NCBI GenBank assembly: GCA_023846275.1
Contig: CM043870.1
Coordinates: 3,905,527-3,969,526 of the forward strand
DNA from: Vanilla planifolia
Lineage: Eukaryota > Streptophyta > Magnoliopsida > Asparagales > Orchidaceae
Direction of reading: 5' to 3'
DNA length: 64,000 nucleotides
Shown: piece after piece, positions 63,301 through 64,000 of the stretch
How the letters are laid out: every line of letters begins with the position of its first letter
How positions within the stretch are numbered: position 1 is the first letter of the stretch
Made by a program: the position numbers and the translations under genes
The notes under the pieces: model-generated
Told to the model about the DNA's origin: nothing
Databases searched by the model: none
The model's input: only the letters and a program-made list of their open reading frames with translations

Positions 63301-64000
63301 AACACAGAATACAAGAGAAATGATGAATTGCTCTCACCTTTTTCGACTTCAAACGATTCGTGTGGGTAACGGAAAGGGTTGTTGAAGGGCATCTTGCCGT
63401 TGATCAGCATATGAAGCCTATCAATTGGTCCACCTTGAAATTGTAGACGAAATATTCGACGAGCAAGCTAAATCACAAAAATTTATCAAACACAAATCTT
63501 CAGAAATTCTACTTTTCCATCCAAAACAACTCTCCAAGATACATTCTTTTGTGTTCTTCTTTTACCTTGTAATTGAAATAGCTCCAATCTCCAATGAGAA
63601 GATCGAATTCTTCCTCCGGCTTCTCAAATGGCACGGCAATGACTTTTCTGTTATGGACTCTGATAGGCCCAAAGCCACCTGCGTTTTTCTGGAAATTGAT
63701 GGACGGGAAGTAGAAGAAGCTTCCTATTTGATCCTTCATCTGGAAAGCATAGGTCCAATTTTTTCCTGGTTCAATTGGGCAGTTCGTTCCAGAAACACCA
63801 TCCTGCCATGAGTTCAGTCTTTGCTGTATGCCGTTCCTTTGACCAACAGAGAACATGCTTCAGGCGATAGCAAAAACAGGGGAATCGAGAGGTGAGACAA
63901 CTGCTCACCAGGTCATGAGGAGAGGTTCGTCGAGGTTGTTGAAGACGTTGACGTAAATGTTGTCGTTGGTTGTCGAGTTGATTAGCGGTCCCGGGAAGCG
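60357..64000 (-). CDS. SKS / L-ascorbate-oxidase-homologue-like protein, copy B (5' end beyond the window)
   Basis: Exons visible are 63909-64000 (exon 2, cut by the window end), 63566-63836, 63338-63467, 60792-61524, 60643-60721 and 60357-60569, all joined in frame with GT-AG introns. With exon 1 sized as in copy A, the protein would be about 559 residues, close to the usual 540-590. It has cupredoxin-like text in order: NSWQDGVSGTNCP, DQIGSFFYFPS and GGFGPIRV (domain 1); KTYRLRISNVG, LDVHVGQSYSVLVTAD and ARPNPQGSFNV (domain 2); LADGAGVYRLDEFP, SWHLDGYGFFVVG and PGMWNLRS (domain 3). The copper-ligand His motifs are replaced, as in SKU5-similar proteins, so no oxidase activity is expected. 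Relatives are secreted or wall-linked, several in pollen. Exon 4 (LARRIFRL to FEVEK) is unusual for the family. No lesion was seen, so this is probably the working copy. Confidence 0.9.
61719..63197 (+). mobile_element. decayed Ty1/copia element in intron 4 of SKS copy B (fossil)
   Basis: LTR-like ends lie at about 61719-62050 and 62893-63197. A degenerate primer site (tggtatg) follows the left one and a purine-rich tract precedes the right one. Inside are a gag remnant (about 62.3-62.5 kb, QTLRDEF-like text) and an RNase H end (about 62.65-62.85 kb). Most of the middle is lost. It occupies the same intron position as the copia element of copy A and shares LTR sequence with it, so both descend from one insertion before the duplication. 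Confidence 0.7.

Noticed and set aside
1-64000. CRISPR arrays, rRNA genes, tRNA genes, bacterial operons
   Set aside because: No regular spacer array, rRNA core or tRNA cloverleaf was recognised, and everything identifiable is plant nuclear. A tRNA-scan run would be needed to exclude a lone tRNA gene.

Overview
This window is nuclear DNA of a flowering plant. It holds a C2H2 repressor with the plant-specific QALGGH zinc fingers, SKU5-like multicopper-oxidase relatives with plant-type short introns, a Tekay-clade chromovirus, a plant L1-type LINE with an RNase H domain, and long AT-rich decayed stretches. Strong G/C preference at third codon positions in the zinc-finger gene, against a very AT-rich background, leans towards a monocot. 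The species cannot be named from sequence alone.

Layout. 1-5.8 kb: AT-rich, gene-poor, with one copy of a dispersed repeat. 5.85-9.82 kb: a 5'-truncated LINE split by a solo LTR (6296-8527). 9.8-14.2 kb: AT-rich, with two degenerate minisatellites of about 45 bp and 39 bp period. 14264-16653: a second solo LTR of the same family, with a perfect 5-bp target duplication. 17.7-18.3 kb: second copy of the dispersed repeat. 21850-22602 (-): an intact intronless ZAT-type zinc-finger gene. 23-28.9 kb: no gene seen.

From about 28.9 kb onward the window is dominated by a tandem duplication of an SKS (SKU5-similar, pollen NTP303/Bp10-like) gene on the minus strand. Copy A (30268-38626) has all seven exons and good splice sites but carries a nonsense codon in exon 1 and a one-base deletion in exon 3, so it is a pseudogene. 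Copy B (60357 to beyond the window end) is open in everything visible. Intron 4 of both copies contains the same decayed Ty1/copia element, which therefore predates the duplication. In copy A a Ty3/gypsy solo LTR later landed inside that copia element. Between the copies lie a GC-rich degenerate repeat (40.4-41.2 kb), an old LTR-flanked element (41.85-46.3 kb) and a copia gag fragment (48.1-48.7 kb) that stops at the duplication boundary.

A nearly whole Tekay-type element (48994-59655) sits in the 3' flank of copy B. Its two 3064-bp LTRs differ at only about four positions, so the insertion is recent. The solo LTR in copy A is an older relative. Compared with it, the young element has a 40-bp tandem repeat placed directly upstream of its LTR TATA box.

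No clearly new molecular system was found. The strongest leads are the dated sequence of nested insertions and gene death in the SKS duplication, and the rebuilt promoter of the young LTR family.
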